NCBI RefSeq assembly: GCF_023101765.2
Contig: NC_064225.1
Span: 7,728,501-7,792,500 of the forward strand
Length of the DNA stretch: 64,000 nt
Origin: Spodoptera frugiperda
Lineage: Eukaryota > Arthropoda > Insecta > Lepidoptera > Noctuidae
Direction: 5' to 3'
Position numbers and translations under genes: made by a program. Positions 42,383-52,412 of the stretch are shown one piece after another (within the stretch, counting starts at the first letter, position 1; each line of letters starts with the position of its first letter). Below the pieces are notes generated by a model. The model made no database searches. It had not been told where the DNA came from and saw nothing but the letters and a program-made list of their open reading frames with translations.

Positions 42383-42606
42383 TTCCCACCACCACCTCAT
42401 GGTCCTTCCCACCTTTCGGTACACGGACCAGGTATCGGGAGGCCGAATCTTGGGAACGCACCAGGTACTTGCGAGGGCTCTTTCCCTGGTGCGCTGCTTG
42501 ACTCCCTACAGTTCCTTTTTTTTTTCCCTTCTCTATTTCCACTCTCCCCTATTGGGGCAGAACAACCACAGCCAACAGTACTTCGCGTCCGAGCAGTCCT
42601 TCTATC

Positions 42607-44007
42607 TCATCCTTCCAGCTCCTTTCTTTTAGCATGCCATCTGTGCGCAAACACCTTCAGTCTGGTAAAGCCGTCCTCGCTGTCTACTAGGTCCTTGAAG
42701 TAAACTGGTCCTGCTACGGTCCTACTCCAGTCCTTCAGCATCTCGTCTCGCTCTTCCTCGTACAGCTTACATTCCCACAGAACATGGTCTCTGGACTCGT
42801 CGGCTTCTCCACAGTAGCACGCCGCGCTGTCGCGCAGCGACATGCCGTGCAGGCGCTTGTTGAAGCATCCATGTCCTGTTAGTATCTGCGATACCACGTA
42901 GTCCGGCTCCACCCATCCGTACGCTAGTCTGTCGGCGACATTCGGGAAGAACATCTTCAGGTCTGTGCCCTTCTCTCCTGAAGTCCATCTCGTCTGCCAA
43001 CTGGCAACGACAAGCTCCGTCAGTTCCTTTTTTCTAGCTCTGCGCTCCCTACCGACCAACCCTAGTCCCTCCTGCGCGAATCCGGCACGAACGACCTCCA
43101 GGTCAGCCGGGAGAACCGCTGCGAGCACGGGCAACGCCGCGGTGCTGACCGACCTATAAGCCTTCGTGAGCAGCACCAGGGCCGGGCGCTGAGTGCGGAG
43201 CAGCTTGCTCTGCACGGCATAATGGGACGAGCGTCGCCACCATACGGCCGCAGCATAAGTAATCACTGCCACATAGGTCCCTGCATACAGGACTCTAAGG
43301 GCCTTGTACCGTATGCCCCAGGTCGATGCCGATACTCTCGACACCTTCCCAAAGCAGTTCACAGCCTTCTGGCCGGCCAAATTTGCATGCGTCACGTAGG
43401 AGCTAGCCTCGTCAATTGCTACGCCCAATAATCTGGCACTGGCTACCTGTGCTATAGAGGCACCATCCATTCGTATCGTGGGGGGGGCGCTTGAATTTTC
43501 CCTTCATAGTGAGGGTCTGCGATTTCGCAGCTGAAAAACTGAAAAACTGAGGCGGTTCCGACACCCCCAGTCGGACACCGCCCGGAGCGACGACAGGGCG
43601 TTCTTCTCTATCGCCGCTCTAGATGGGGCCTCAATGATCAGGGTGATGTCGTCGGCATACGCGACCATGCTCACACCCTCCGGTACAGGCAGCTTGAGGA
43701 TGTCATCGAGCAGCAGGTTCCAGAGCGTTGGCCCTAACACCGAACCTTGGGGGCAACCCATTGTGGTCTTCTTCCACACCGCCTGACGTCCCATAAATAA
43801 CCCGACGCGTCTGTTGGTGAAGTAGCTAACTATGAGCTTGTAAATGTTAGGTGGGCAACCACCTTGTTTCAGCTTAACGAGGACCATGGGCCACCAGGCG
43901 TTGTCGAAGGCCCCCGAAATGTCCAAAAGCACTACCTGAACATAGTTCTCCGCGGTATTCGCAACTCGGTCAAGTACTGCGTTCAGCGCTGTGACCGTCG
44001 ACTTTCG
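42607..44007 (-). pseudogene. ORF2 remnant of R1 X3 (RT and C-terminus)
   Basis: It starts inside the RT (STVTALNAVLDR), with FLDISGAFD-type motif VVLLDISGAFDNAWWPM, GCPQGSVLGP and VAYADDITLII. A frameshift in an 8-G run near 43480 shifts the frame; the rest (43470-42607) carries the thumb region and the C-terminal finger CYCGEADESRDHVLWEC. The endonuclease and first half of the RT are missing. Confidence 0.78.
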
Positions 44008-45148
44008 CCGCATGTCACCTCCTTCGATCTGCAGTACTTTTCCGGGTGTCCATACTGCTGGCATTTGCTGCAGCATGTTGCCCGGATGTGGTCGCACACG
44101 TCGGCCTCGTCCCAACCCACGTACACTCGGCCCAACCCGATGAGCAAATCGCGGGCCGCCTTGGAGCATTCCAGCACGACCAGGAACTTGGGACCGAGCT
44201 GCTTCTTAACTGCTAGCTTGCACTCCTGCTTGAAGCGAGCAAGCGGCCAGGCTGCGTCTTCCGCCAGGTTGATCCGGTGCAGTTCCTCCACGATGGTATC
44301 GCCGGATACGTCGGAGCGCAGGTAGCGCAAGGCCACCCGCGGCAGGCGGGACTTCGGCTCAACAGCCCTGAGTCCCGCAGGAACCGCACTCCTGAGTTTT
44401 GCGGCAGCCTCGGCAGTGGCAGTCCTGACCACCACCCCCGAGTTGCCCACCTTGCGGACCTGCGTAACTCGTATGCCCACCTCCGAGGGCTTGACCGCCT
44501 CCTGCAAGATCCGCTTCGTCTCCTCGCTGGTCTTGACCTCTGCTGCCGTGGGGTAAAATATTACTGCGGGCCCCTGATGTTGCACCGGCATCGGTGGCTT
44601 GCCGTTCGGCATCTTGAGGGCACCGGCGTACGACCGTGCGGCGACCGAGGGCGGCGATGGTGTTTGGGCCAGCGCACCCTGTGCAGCACCCATGGCAATC
44701 TTCGCCTCCGCCGCCGCAAGACGCACGGCCATGTGCGCTATTACTGCACTCAGCCGCTCTGTATGCCCACCTATTGACGCGATCTCCTCTTTGTTTAGCT
44801 TCGAGGTTCTAGACCGCACCGCGTCCATAATGCCTCGGGTGGCATTCGTGGCTATTGTTCGTCGCCGCGCCCCACCCTGCGGCGCGTTGGTATTGGCTGT
44901 TCCTCTGGTGAAGCCAGAGGACGCTTCGCCGTAAGTCCCATTGGGGTCCCATACGGTGGCGAGCTCATAATAGCGCTCACCACCGGGCTGCTAAATCCTT
45001 GGGGGGGGGTGCGCGCCAACGACCTGCGGGGCGCGAAGCCCACATCCGCCCGAAGCTCCTCCAGTACGCGCAACTCCTCCTCTTTGCGGGCCAGCTCCTC
45101 ATCGAGGGTCCGCCTAAGCCGACCCTCCCGGTCCTCGTCGTCAGACAT
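44008..45148 (-). pseudogene. ORF1 of R1 X3, frameshifted and cut in the zinc knuckles
   Basis: ATG at 45148 (MSDDEDREGRLRRTLDEE), acidic N-terminus, then a frameshift at about 44850; the frame continues MDAVRSRTSKLNKEEIASIGG through the conserved GWDEADVCDHIRATCC core and one knuckle (CSKCQQYGHPEKYC). It then joins directly to RT sequence, so knuckles two and three are gone. A run of nine G near 45001 lies in the N-terminal part. Confidence 0.75.
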
Positions 45149-45681
45149 GGTACAATGTTACGATTAAGATAAAGCTAGTAGATATTAAATATCTATATTA
45201 TAGAATATGAAATAAATAAATAATATAAAAATAACAAATAAAACCAAGCAATGTTTAAGGTTATCAAAATTACTAACCACGTGCGCTGGAACGCAGCGCC
45301 GGCTGACACACGTCAGACCCCGGCGCAGCCGTCAACGTCAGCTGCCACAAAGTGACAGCTGTCAACTGTCACCCAGTGACAGCCGCCAAGCCGACTGACG
45401 CCAAACGTCAAACGTCACCCGCCAACCGCACGCTGTCACACGTGGTTCTTTAAATTCGAGGTTATAAAGTAATTAATATGCAAAAACTCAATATAAATTA
45501 ATTAACTCAGCAATTAGATCAATGAAAAATAATAAAATTAATAGGCCAGTACAGTCACAGGACAGGCCCTCAGTGGCCGAAGCGCCAGGAGACGCCGCGG
45601 ATAGCCCGCCCCTGTAGTCTTGCTGAATTTGCTTCTTCGGGAACGAGCTATCACCGCGGCGATTCTTGACCCTGTACAAAT

Positions 45682-47745
45682 CTACTTCCTTGTCCCTGAT
45701 GTGCCTTCTCCCCTACCGGCTACATCCGGGTATGGGAGCCGGAACAGGTCATCCATCAGGAGATTCCACAACGCCGGACCAAGTACTGACCCCTGCGGGC
45801 AGCCCATCGTGGATGTCTTCCATTCCACTCTGCCGCCGACGAAGAGCCCCACCCGCCGGTTGCTGAAGTAGGACGTCAGCATCCTATATATGTTGGGCGG
45901 GCAGCCCCGGTCCTTCGCCTTCAGCAGTATCATGGGCCACCACGCATTATCGAAGGCGCCGGAGATGTCCAGGAAGATGGCCTGTACATACTTCCGTCCA
46001 CTGTCCCGAGCAACCGACAAAATCTCGTTCAACGCGGATAACGTTGACCGGCCCCTTGTGAACCCGTGCTGGCATGGCGACGTACCTTCCTGAATGGTCG
46101 GGGCGCACCAGAGCATGACCCGCTCCAGGATCTTCCCCAGGACCGGCAGCAGGGTGATCGGCCGGTACGCTTTGGGATCGGTCAGGGGGCGGCCGTTGCC
46201 CTTGGGGACAGTGACCAGCCTGCCGTCCTTCCACGCATCCGGGAAGACCCCCTCCACCACGCACTTACCCATTAAGGCGGTCAGCTCCGAGCCCGCAGCC
46301 CTCCAGACGCGTCCCACCATGCGCGCCGTGATACCATCTATTCCCGGAGCCGTGTTAGGGAGTTCCTTAACTATATTCCACACATCCCGACTCGATGGAG
46401 GAGGCGCATCCCGCCCAAGGGGGACACGGGTAGCGGCGGCACGGACCAGCCCGTGGAACTCAGAGTCCCCGGCGACAGAGTCGTCCGGGAACAGAGCACC
46501 GAGCAGACCCCGCATCGCAGCGCCCGCGTCCCCGGTAAATCCCTCAGCGAGCTCCACGCAATTAATCACGTTGGGCGGGGGGCGCAACCTACCAGATACC
46601 GCCCGGTAGGCCAGGCCCCACGGGTCACCGTTGCCGGCATCCGCTACCTCGCGAAAGTAATCGAGCTGCGCCTTCTCCATCGCCTTCCTATACCTACTGC
46701 GTCTTTCATGATATTCTCTTTTAACCATCCCTTCCAGTGCACCTGATCGCTTCCTCTCTACCTGCCATACTTTCCTCGCCCTGTTACAACTCTTCCTCAG
46801 AGTGTCCAGGGCAGGGGTCCACCACTCGTATCCTCTCGTCTTTTTCCCTTTCCCTAACATTCCCAGCTCCTCACACGCCGAGCACCCAACTATGTGGGTG
46901 AAGTTCCCGCAGACCTCTGAGGCGGGACGATCCCACCTCAGCCTGCCCATACGTACCTGGACATTCGATTGGAATCGCTCCCAGTCCACCCCGCGTTCCC
47001 GGAACCGGACGGGCCCCGCAGCCTCCCCGCAGGGCGCAGTCGGCGACCCTCGGGCCGAGCCCCCCGGCACCTGGAAGGTAATCAACCTGTGGTCGCTGTT
47101 GATGGCCCCCTCCAGCACCCGCCACTCCAACACTCGGAGGCCTGCCGTGGACACGGTGATGTCAATGTTGGACTCCCCGTTGTCGGTGGAGAAGGTGAAT
47201 GGCTGGTCCGGTGCATTGTGCACCACCAGACCACGTGACAACAGGAAGTCTTCCACCTGCGCTCTTCTGTTGGCCGCCTCGTGTCCCCGCCCGGTGTAGT
47301 GCCTCGGGTGGCTGTGCCACATAGGCGAGTGTGTGTTGGAGTCGACTCCCAGCAGCACCTTCCTTCCCCGCAGGCTGTCCAGTACTCCGGTAATATGTTC
47401 CAGATGTGGTGCTATGTCCTCGGAGTACTGGAAGTACGCGCTCACCACACACACGTCGATGTCCCCGCCGACGACGTGGCAGACCAGGCAATGCCGGGCG
47501 CAGAGGTGTCGCAGGACCGCCACCGTGAGCCCCGAGTCCCGCAAATAAATACCCGCACCTGCTTCAGGATGTTGGGGCGTGATCAGGCCCGTGAGGTGAT
47601 CTCCTTCGCGCGCGAGGTAGGGCTCCTGCACCATTACCAGTGCCAGGCCCAGTTCTTCCGCCACCGCCGGCAGCTCCGATGTGGCCAGCCGTGATCTCTG
47701 CAGGTTGACCTGCCCCAGCCTTAGTGTGTTGGTACGGCTGGCCAT
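45682..47745 (-). pseudogene. ORF2 of R1 X1: endonuclease and RT, truncated before YADD
   Basis: The ATG at 47745 directly follows the ORF1 TAG (TAGATG), a layout used for termination-reinitiation. AP-like endonuclease about residues 8-225 with VQEPYLARE, GVDSNTHSPMWH, ESNIDITVS and SDHRLITF, so the catalytic Asp/His set appears complete. The RT follows: NTAPGIDGITARM, YRPITLLPVLGKILERV, FLDISGAFDNAWW (about 595), GCPQGSVLGP (about 645). At about 45724 the frame runs from FRLPYPD into 3' UTR sequence and ends 14 codons later. The catalytic YADD motif and the C-terminal finger are absent, so reverse transcription is not expected, though the endonuclease is intact. Confidence 0.85.
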
Positions 47746-49275
47746 CTATCTATACTTGGTCTCCGCAGCGACCCTCGACTCCGCGTGCTGGCGCGCCGGG
47801 CAATCCCTTGATGCGGTGCGGTGCGTCTCTGCTCCTGGCCGGCCGAACTTTTTGCAAGTGGCGCACCTTGTTTGGGGGCACTGGCACTCCTCCGATTTAT
47901 GCCCATCCTCGCCGCACTTCCCGCACACAACGCCCTTCGCCCGACAGTATTTCTCTGGGTGCCCGTATTGTTGGCACCGGCTGCAGCAGGTCACCCCCAG
48001 GTGGTCCGTCACCTCGACCACGTCCCATCCTATATAGATGCGTCCCCGTTCCACAAGCAGCCGCCGTAGCTCGGGGCTGCACTCGGCCACGACCTTGGAC
48101 CTGCCATGTCTGCGTTCCCTCCTGTACAGGACCTTGAAGTCCCGCTTCATTCTAGCCTCCGTCCATTCTTTTTGCTCGCCCTGCAGGTTCTGGGTGATGA
48201 GGTGGCCCATTATCTCCTCGGCGGAGGTGGAAGCGTCCACCCCCGTCAGCGCCACCAGAGGCCTCCGCTCCGCCGGAGTCGACACCTTTAATGTTGGCGG
48301 GATGGCCCTTCGGATTGAGGCCGCCGCTTCCTCCGTCCTGGTGTGTATCACGACGCCCGCATTGCCTGTCCGCCGCACTCCCACTATCTGGAGCCCTAGC
48401 TTGGCCGGGTCCACGCTCTTCTTAAGGACCGCCCGGGTGTCGTCCGCTGTCTTTAATTTGTCCTTGTGTTCTTCGGCAGGGCGGATGACCAGGACCGGTC
48501 CCTCGCGACCGGCTATTGGGACAGGTGCCGCGCCCCGGCCAAGCTTGAGCGCGCTCGCGAATGACCTGGGAGCCGCTGGTGCCGCCTCTTGCTGCCGCAG
48601 CCGTTCCTCCCCTCCAAGTAGTACCCGCCCAGCGCTGTCCGCCGCCCTCCTTTCCGCTGCCGCCAGCCGCAGTAGTAGGTGGGTAACCACCGCGCCCAGT
48701 CGCTCGGTGTGGGCCCCGATCGCCGCAATCTCATCTTTGTTGAGCTTGCTGGTTTTGCCGCGCACCGCCTCCATTATGCCCCTCGTGCTGGCCGTCGCAA
48801 GCCCGGCCAGATGCTCCACCGGCGCCGACGTCACCGGGTCCGCTGGTCCCACCCACTTTTCTGTGGGCGCTCCTCCTTCCGCTCCCCGCTCGGAGCACGG
48901 TGGGGACGGCGATCTCGCCGCCCGCAGCTGTATACCTCCCATTGGTGGGGCGTCGCTACGCCCCATTCTGACGGCCGCAATCCTGCGGCGTACCGCCTCC
49001 TGAACCTCTTCGGGGGACGTCAAGCCCCGCTTTCCGGCCGTTGCTCCCACCGCCGCTGCTGCCGCTGTGGCCCGCCCCTCCGCGTAGTCCAGGGTCCCCA
49101 GTGGGGTGCTGAACCCCTGTGGTGGGGTGCGCGCGAGCGCTGATCTGGGCGTGAACCCCACCTCTTGCAGGTCTAATAAGGCCTGCAGCTCCGCCGACTT
49201 GTCCGCGATCTCCCTTTCTACCGTCTCCCGCGCCAACTGTTGGGCCTCCTCCTCGGAGAGGCCTCCCTCTGACAT
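47746..49275 (-). CDS. ORF1 (Gag-like nucleic-acid-binding protein) of R1 X1
   Basis: 509 codons from ATG at 49275 (MSEGGLSEEEAQQLARE). N-terminal acidic helix; ALARTPPQGFSTPLG; basic SPEEVQEAVRRRIAAV; conserved core with LVALTGVDAS and IYIGWDVVEVTDHLGVTCC; three zinc knuckles at about 430-490 (CSRCQQYGHPEKYC, CGKCGEDGHKSEEC, CATCKKFGRPG...H...C). No break is visible. It is the best-preserved ORF1 of the array and pairs with the ORF2 that starts at the next base. Confidence 0.87.
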   Translation of the reverse strand: MSEGGLSEEEAQQLARETVEREIADKSAELQALLDLQEVGFTPRSALARTPPQGFSTPLGTLDYAEGRATAAAAAVGATAGKRGLTSPEEVQEAVRRRIAAVRMGRSDAPPMGGIQLRAARSPSPPCSERGAEGGAPTEKWVGPADPVTSAPVEHLAGLATASTRGIMEAVRGKTSKLNKDEIAAIGAHTERLGAVVTHLLLRLAAAERRAADSAGRVLLGGEERLRQQEAAPAAPRSFASALKLGRGAAPVPIAGREGPVLVIRPAEEHKDKLKTADDTRAVLKKSVDPAKLGLQIVGVRRTGNAGVVIHTRTEEAAASIRRAIPPTLKVSTPAERRPLVALTGVDASTSAEEIMGHLITQNLQGEQKEWTEARMKRDFKVLYRRERRHGRSKVVAECSPELRRLLVERGRIYIGWDVVEVTDHLGVTCCSRCQQYGHPEKYCRAKGVVCGKCGEDGHKSEECQCPQTRCATCKKFGRPGAETHRTASRDCPARQHAESRVAAETKYR

Positions 49276-49664
49276 CGCGTTCGTGTATTATAATACACAC
49301 ACAAAAATAAAACAAACCAGCAACAAAGGACAAAAGAGAAAAAAAAAAACAAAATGATAACAAATTAAAAAAAAATAATAATAATTGTACGAGACTTAAA
49401 AACTAAGGGGTCAAACTAGTTTCGACAGCTGTCCCAGTTGACAGCTGTCTGGTGTCAATATCACTCACGTCACTACACTATGATGTGTCACTGTCACCTA
49501 ACTGTCACTTTTGACAGTTGTGCGCCGTCTCCCTCTGCCGGCAATATGGCCGCCGCGTCTTACGGCGCGTCGCCCAGGCCAGAGCAGGAGGGACCGAGAA
49601 CCACACTATCCCCACACCGTGTCACTAGCACTATCTCACTCAATGGCCGCGGCTCCTTATGGGT

Positions 49665-49680
49665 TAGGCGGATAGGGACA
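49665..49680 (-). repeat. 16-bp target duplication downstream of X5
   Basis: The complement reads TGTCCCTATCCGCCTA and is identical to 50136-50151 on the other side of X5. Its first ten bases are the 28S R1 target. Confidence 0.75.
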
Positions 49681-50135
49681 ATCCCACCACCATCCCATGG
49701 CCCCACCGACATTCTTGTCATATGGGCCGAAGCGCCAGGAGACGCCGCGGATAGCCCGCCCCTGTAGTCTTGCTGAATTTGCTTCTGCGGGACGAGCTAT
49801 CACCGCGGCGATTCTTGACCCTGTACAAATCCTGTCCTTGTCCCTTATGTGCCTTCTCCCCTACCGGCTACTGGCTGGATGGGCCGAAACCCACCCGATT
49901 GGGTGTCAAGTGTTGACGACTCCGCCGCCGCCAACGTCTGCGCTGCTACAACCCATCCTCCGCTCCTCCAGCTCCATCGCGCGCCGTCTGCGGTGCCACC
50001 GGTGTGCGAAGATGCGCAACCGCCCGAAGTTGTCCCGTCCGGACACCAGGTCCCCGTAGTACACTGGTCCCTCCTCCTTTCGAGTGATCCCGTCTAGCAT
50101 CCACTTGCGTTCCTCTTCGTATAATGGATAGTCGA
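49681..50135 (-). mobile_element. R1-clade element X5, 5'-truncated, at the 28S R1 site
   Basis: It contains the last part of ORF2 (LYEEERKWMLDGITRKEEG... to about 49915) and the 3' UTR ending GGTGGTGGGAT. The 5' break is at about 50128 with a few extra bases. Because it is flanked by 16-bp duplications of TGTCCCTATCCGCCTA and preceded by 28S sequence, it marks a genuine target-primed insertion at the R1 site. Confidence 0.8.
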
Positions 50136-50141
50136 TAGGCG

Positions 50142-50390
<249 letters not shown>

Positions 50391-50468
50391 CACTCCCTTA
50401 CCCTCTAAAGCGGCACACCACTCAGTGACGGGTGCAGTCAGCCGTATGTCCCTTACATACACGCCTTT

Positions 50469-50948
50469 TTTTTTGAGCGGGGAAAATCATCCAATGACTT
50501 CTCCCGCCTTGGGTGAGGCGGGAGGGAGTGTCAGACCCTTACTGACTAAAAACCACCCCGTTCCTTCTCCTGCTTTGAGCCGGAGCCCCGGTAACCTTTT
50601 ACGTTGTCTGCAGCTCCGGATCGGGCATCAGCCCTACTGGGCCCCATCTGTGGTGGTCTGGCTCTTTGAGGCGCGCGCGGAACGCGACGCGCCGTACACA
50701 CGGGTCTGGTTCTGTTCGGGCGGCGAGCTACCCTTACTCATCGTCCGCAGACCCGCACTTACGGTGGCCGGAGATCGCCCGGAGTGTCTTCTGTGGCGGC
50801 TGGGGCGTGAGGAGGATCGTTCCCTCACGCGCTCCGCCTCTTCCTTAGCTAGCATGACTGCTTCGCAGAAGGAGGAGACTGCGTCCCATTTACATACATG
50901 TCTGCCATCGCATCCTCACAGGCCAGGGTTAACAGCCCCTGTAGCCCG
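50469..50948 (-). mobile_element. 5'-truncated LINE carrying an ORF2 end and the R-A tail
   Basis: On the - strand an open stretch ends AVMLAKEEAERVRERSSSRP ... KSQTTTDGAQ and stop (about 50634), followed by the R-A 3' tail and eight A (sense) at 50469. This copy shows that the R-A repeats elsewhere in the window are tails of a LINE with this C-terminus. Confidence 0.6.
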
Positions 50949-51521
50949 TCAACCCTGAATTCCTATATATTTTATTCAAAACGTAAAATAAATGTAATAT
51001 TGATATGATAACACTTTACGTAATGTTTAAGACAGAAGGTCCTTAACTAGGGACTAAATAAAATAACCGACTTAAGAAAAGGAGAATCCTCCGACCAGGC
51101 GCGGTGATAATGCCTGGCGGACTTTCTGCCCAACTGTTGTTCGTTGGGTTTTTCTATTCATTCGCTTGTAAACTTCACATGTATTGTGCGATGCAGGATA
51201 TTTATGACAGTCGACGACGACAGGGTGCAGTCATAATAGTTGAGTATATCCAGGAGATTGTAACTTTAAAACTTCTTACATATTAATTGCATTTTAAACT
51301 GATATTGAAACTATACCCAGTGTGTAAAATTAAAATGTGAAACATTCTTATGTTCTCTTTCATTCTTAAAACTATTGATTTACTAGGTATATAATTACTT
51401 GAAGCCAATAATTTAATTATAGTTGATATACTTATTTTTACTTACGTTTGTTTATGAAATTGTACATCTATTATACTAAGATACTAATTAAATTTATTTT
51501 AGACATACAATTTTAGTTTTA
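50949..51521. other. AT-rich spacer with a family A palindrome fragment
   Basis: At about 50975-51075, AAGACAGAAGGTCCTTAACTA and ACTAAATAAAATAACCGACTT follow one palindrome arm of family A (compare 33345-33390). Nothing else recognised. Confidence 0.4.
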
Positions 51522-51555
51522 CTAGTGGCCGCCTACTGGTCGAAATTCGACCATA
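51522..51555 (-). mobile_element. Helitron 3'-end fragment
   Basis: CTAG plus the GGTCGAAATTCGACC hairpin in reverse, immediately followed head-on by the next Helitron start. Confidence 0.6.
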
Positions 51556-51889
51556 TCTATATATTAATACGTGAAGCAAAAACTTTGTAAATGTTTTTAC
51601 GAAAATTGCGCGGACGTAGGAGCATAAAATTTGGTACACTTATAGTTTATGTGTAGGAGAAGTGCATAGCGCTAATATTTTTCAAAAATAATGCTTATAA
51701 AGTACATTAAATCAATAAATAAAACATTACACACACATGCATAGTATCTGATCGTATTTGACAAAACGTCAAAATCAATAGACATTGCGATGATATTCTG
51801 ACGTCTCATAGTAATAGAGTTTTATAAAAGAGTTTGTTTGAGTTTGAGTTAAATAAAATTAATCCTTGAACGTATGTTAAGTGGTATTA
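51556..51889 (+). mobile_element. Helitron copy lacking its 3' hairpin
   Basis: It begins A|TCTATATATTAATACG and matches the copy at 51890-52270, but stops at GTGGTATTA, where a second copy begins at once. Confidence 0.75.
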
Positions 51890-52270
51890 TCTATATATTA
51901 ATACGTGAAGCAAAAACTTTGTAAATGTTTTTACGAAAATTGCGCGGACGTAGGAGCATAAAATTTGGTACACTTATAGTTTATGTGTAGGAGAAGTGCA
52001 TAGCGCTAATATTTTTCAAAAATAATGCTTATAAAGTACATTAAATCAATAAATAAAACATTACACACACATGCATAGTATCTGATCGTATTTGACAAAA
52101 CGTCAAAATCAATAGACATTGCGATGATATTCTGACGTCTCATAGTAATAGAGTTTTATAAAGAGTTTGTTTGAGTTTGAGTTAAATAAAATTAATCCTT
52201 CAACGTATGTTAAGTGGTATTATAAATTAAATCGTATATGGTCGAATTTCGACCACTAGGCGACCACTAG
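51890..52270 (+). mobile_element. Complete non-autonomous Helitron, directly after another copy
   Basis: 381 bp from TCTATATATT to CTAG|T with the hairpin GGTCGAATTTCGACC. It sits head-to-tail behind 51556-51889 with no bases between. Confidence 0.8.
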
Positions 52271-52412
52271 TACGATTTAATTTACAATACCACTTAACAT
52301 ACGTTCAAGGATAATTTTTATTTAACTCAAACTCAAACAAACTCTTTTATAAAACTCTATTCATATGAGACGTGAGAATATCATCGCAATGTCTGTCAGT
52401 TTTGACGTTTTT
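52271..52412 (-). mobile_element. Inverted Helitron fragment
   Basis: TACGATTTAATTTACAATACC and the following 120 bp are the complement of the Helitron body. It shares the central hairpin with the preceding copy, making a large palindrome, and is cut by the TTAA element at 52411. Confidence 0.65.

Larger units (their letters stand above)
42383..45580 (-). mobile_element. R1-clade element X3, second subfamily, internally deleted
   Basis: It runs from a 5' UTR (upper boundary with X1 about 45580, approximate) through ORF1, a deletion junction near 44007, the RT/C-terminal part of ORF2 and a 3' UTR ending GGTGGTGGGAA at 42383. The protein sequences differ clearly from X0/X1/X2, so this is a separate R1 subfamily. 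The 3' UTR has an internal run of 10 A (sense) near 42520. Confidence 0.75.
45581..49664 (-). mobile_element. R1-clade element X1, longest copy
   Basis: The 5' UTR is slightly truncated (begins CCCATAAGG at 49664, right after the target duplication of X5). It has complete ORF1, ORF2 open for 680 codons, then an internal deletion at about 45724 that joins RT sequence to the 3' UTR. The terminal GGTGGTGGGA is lost at the junction with X3, near 45580 (approximate). Confidence 0.78.
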
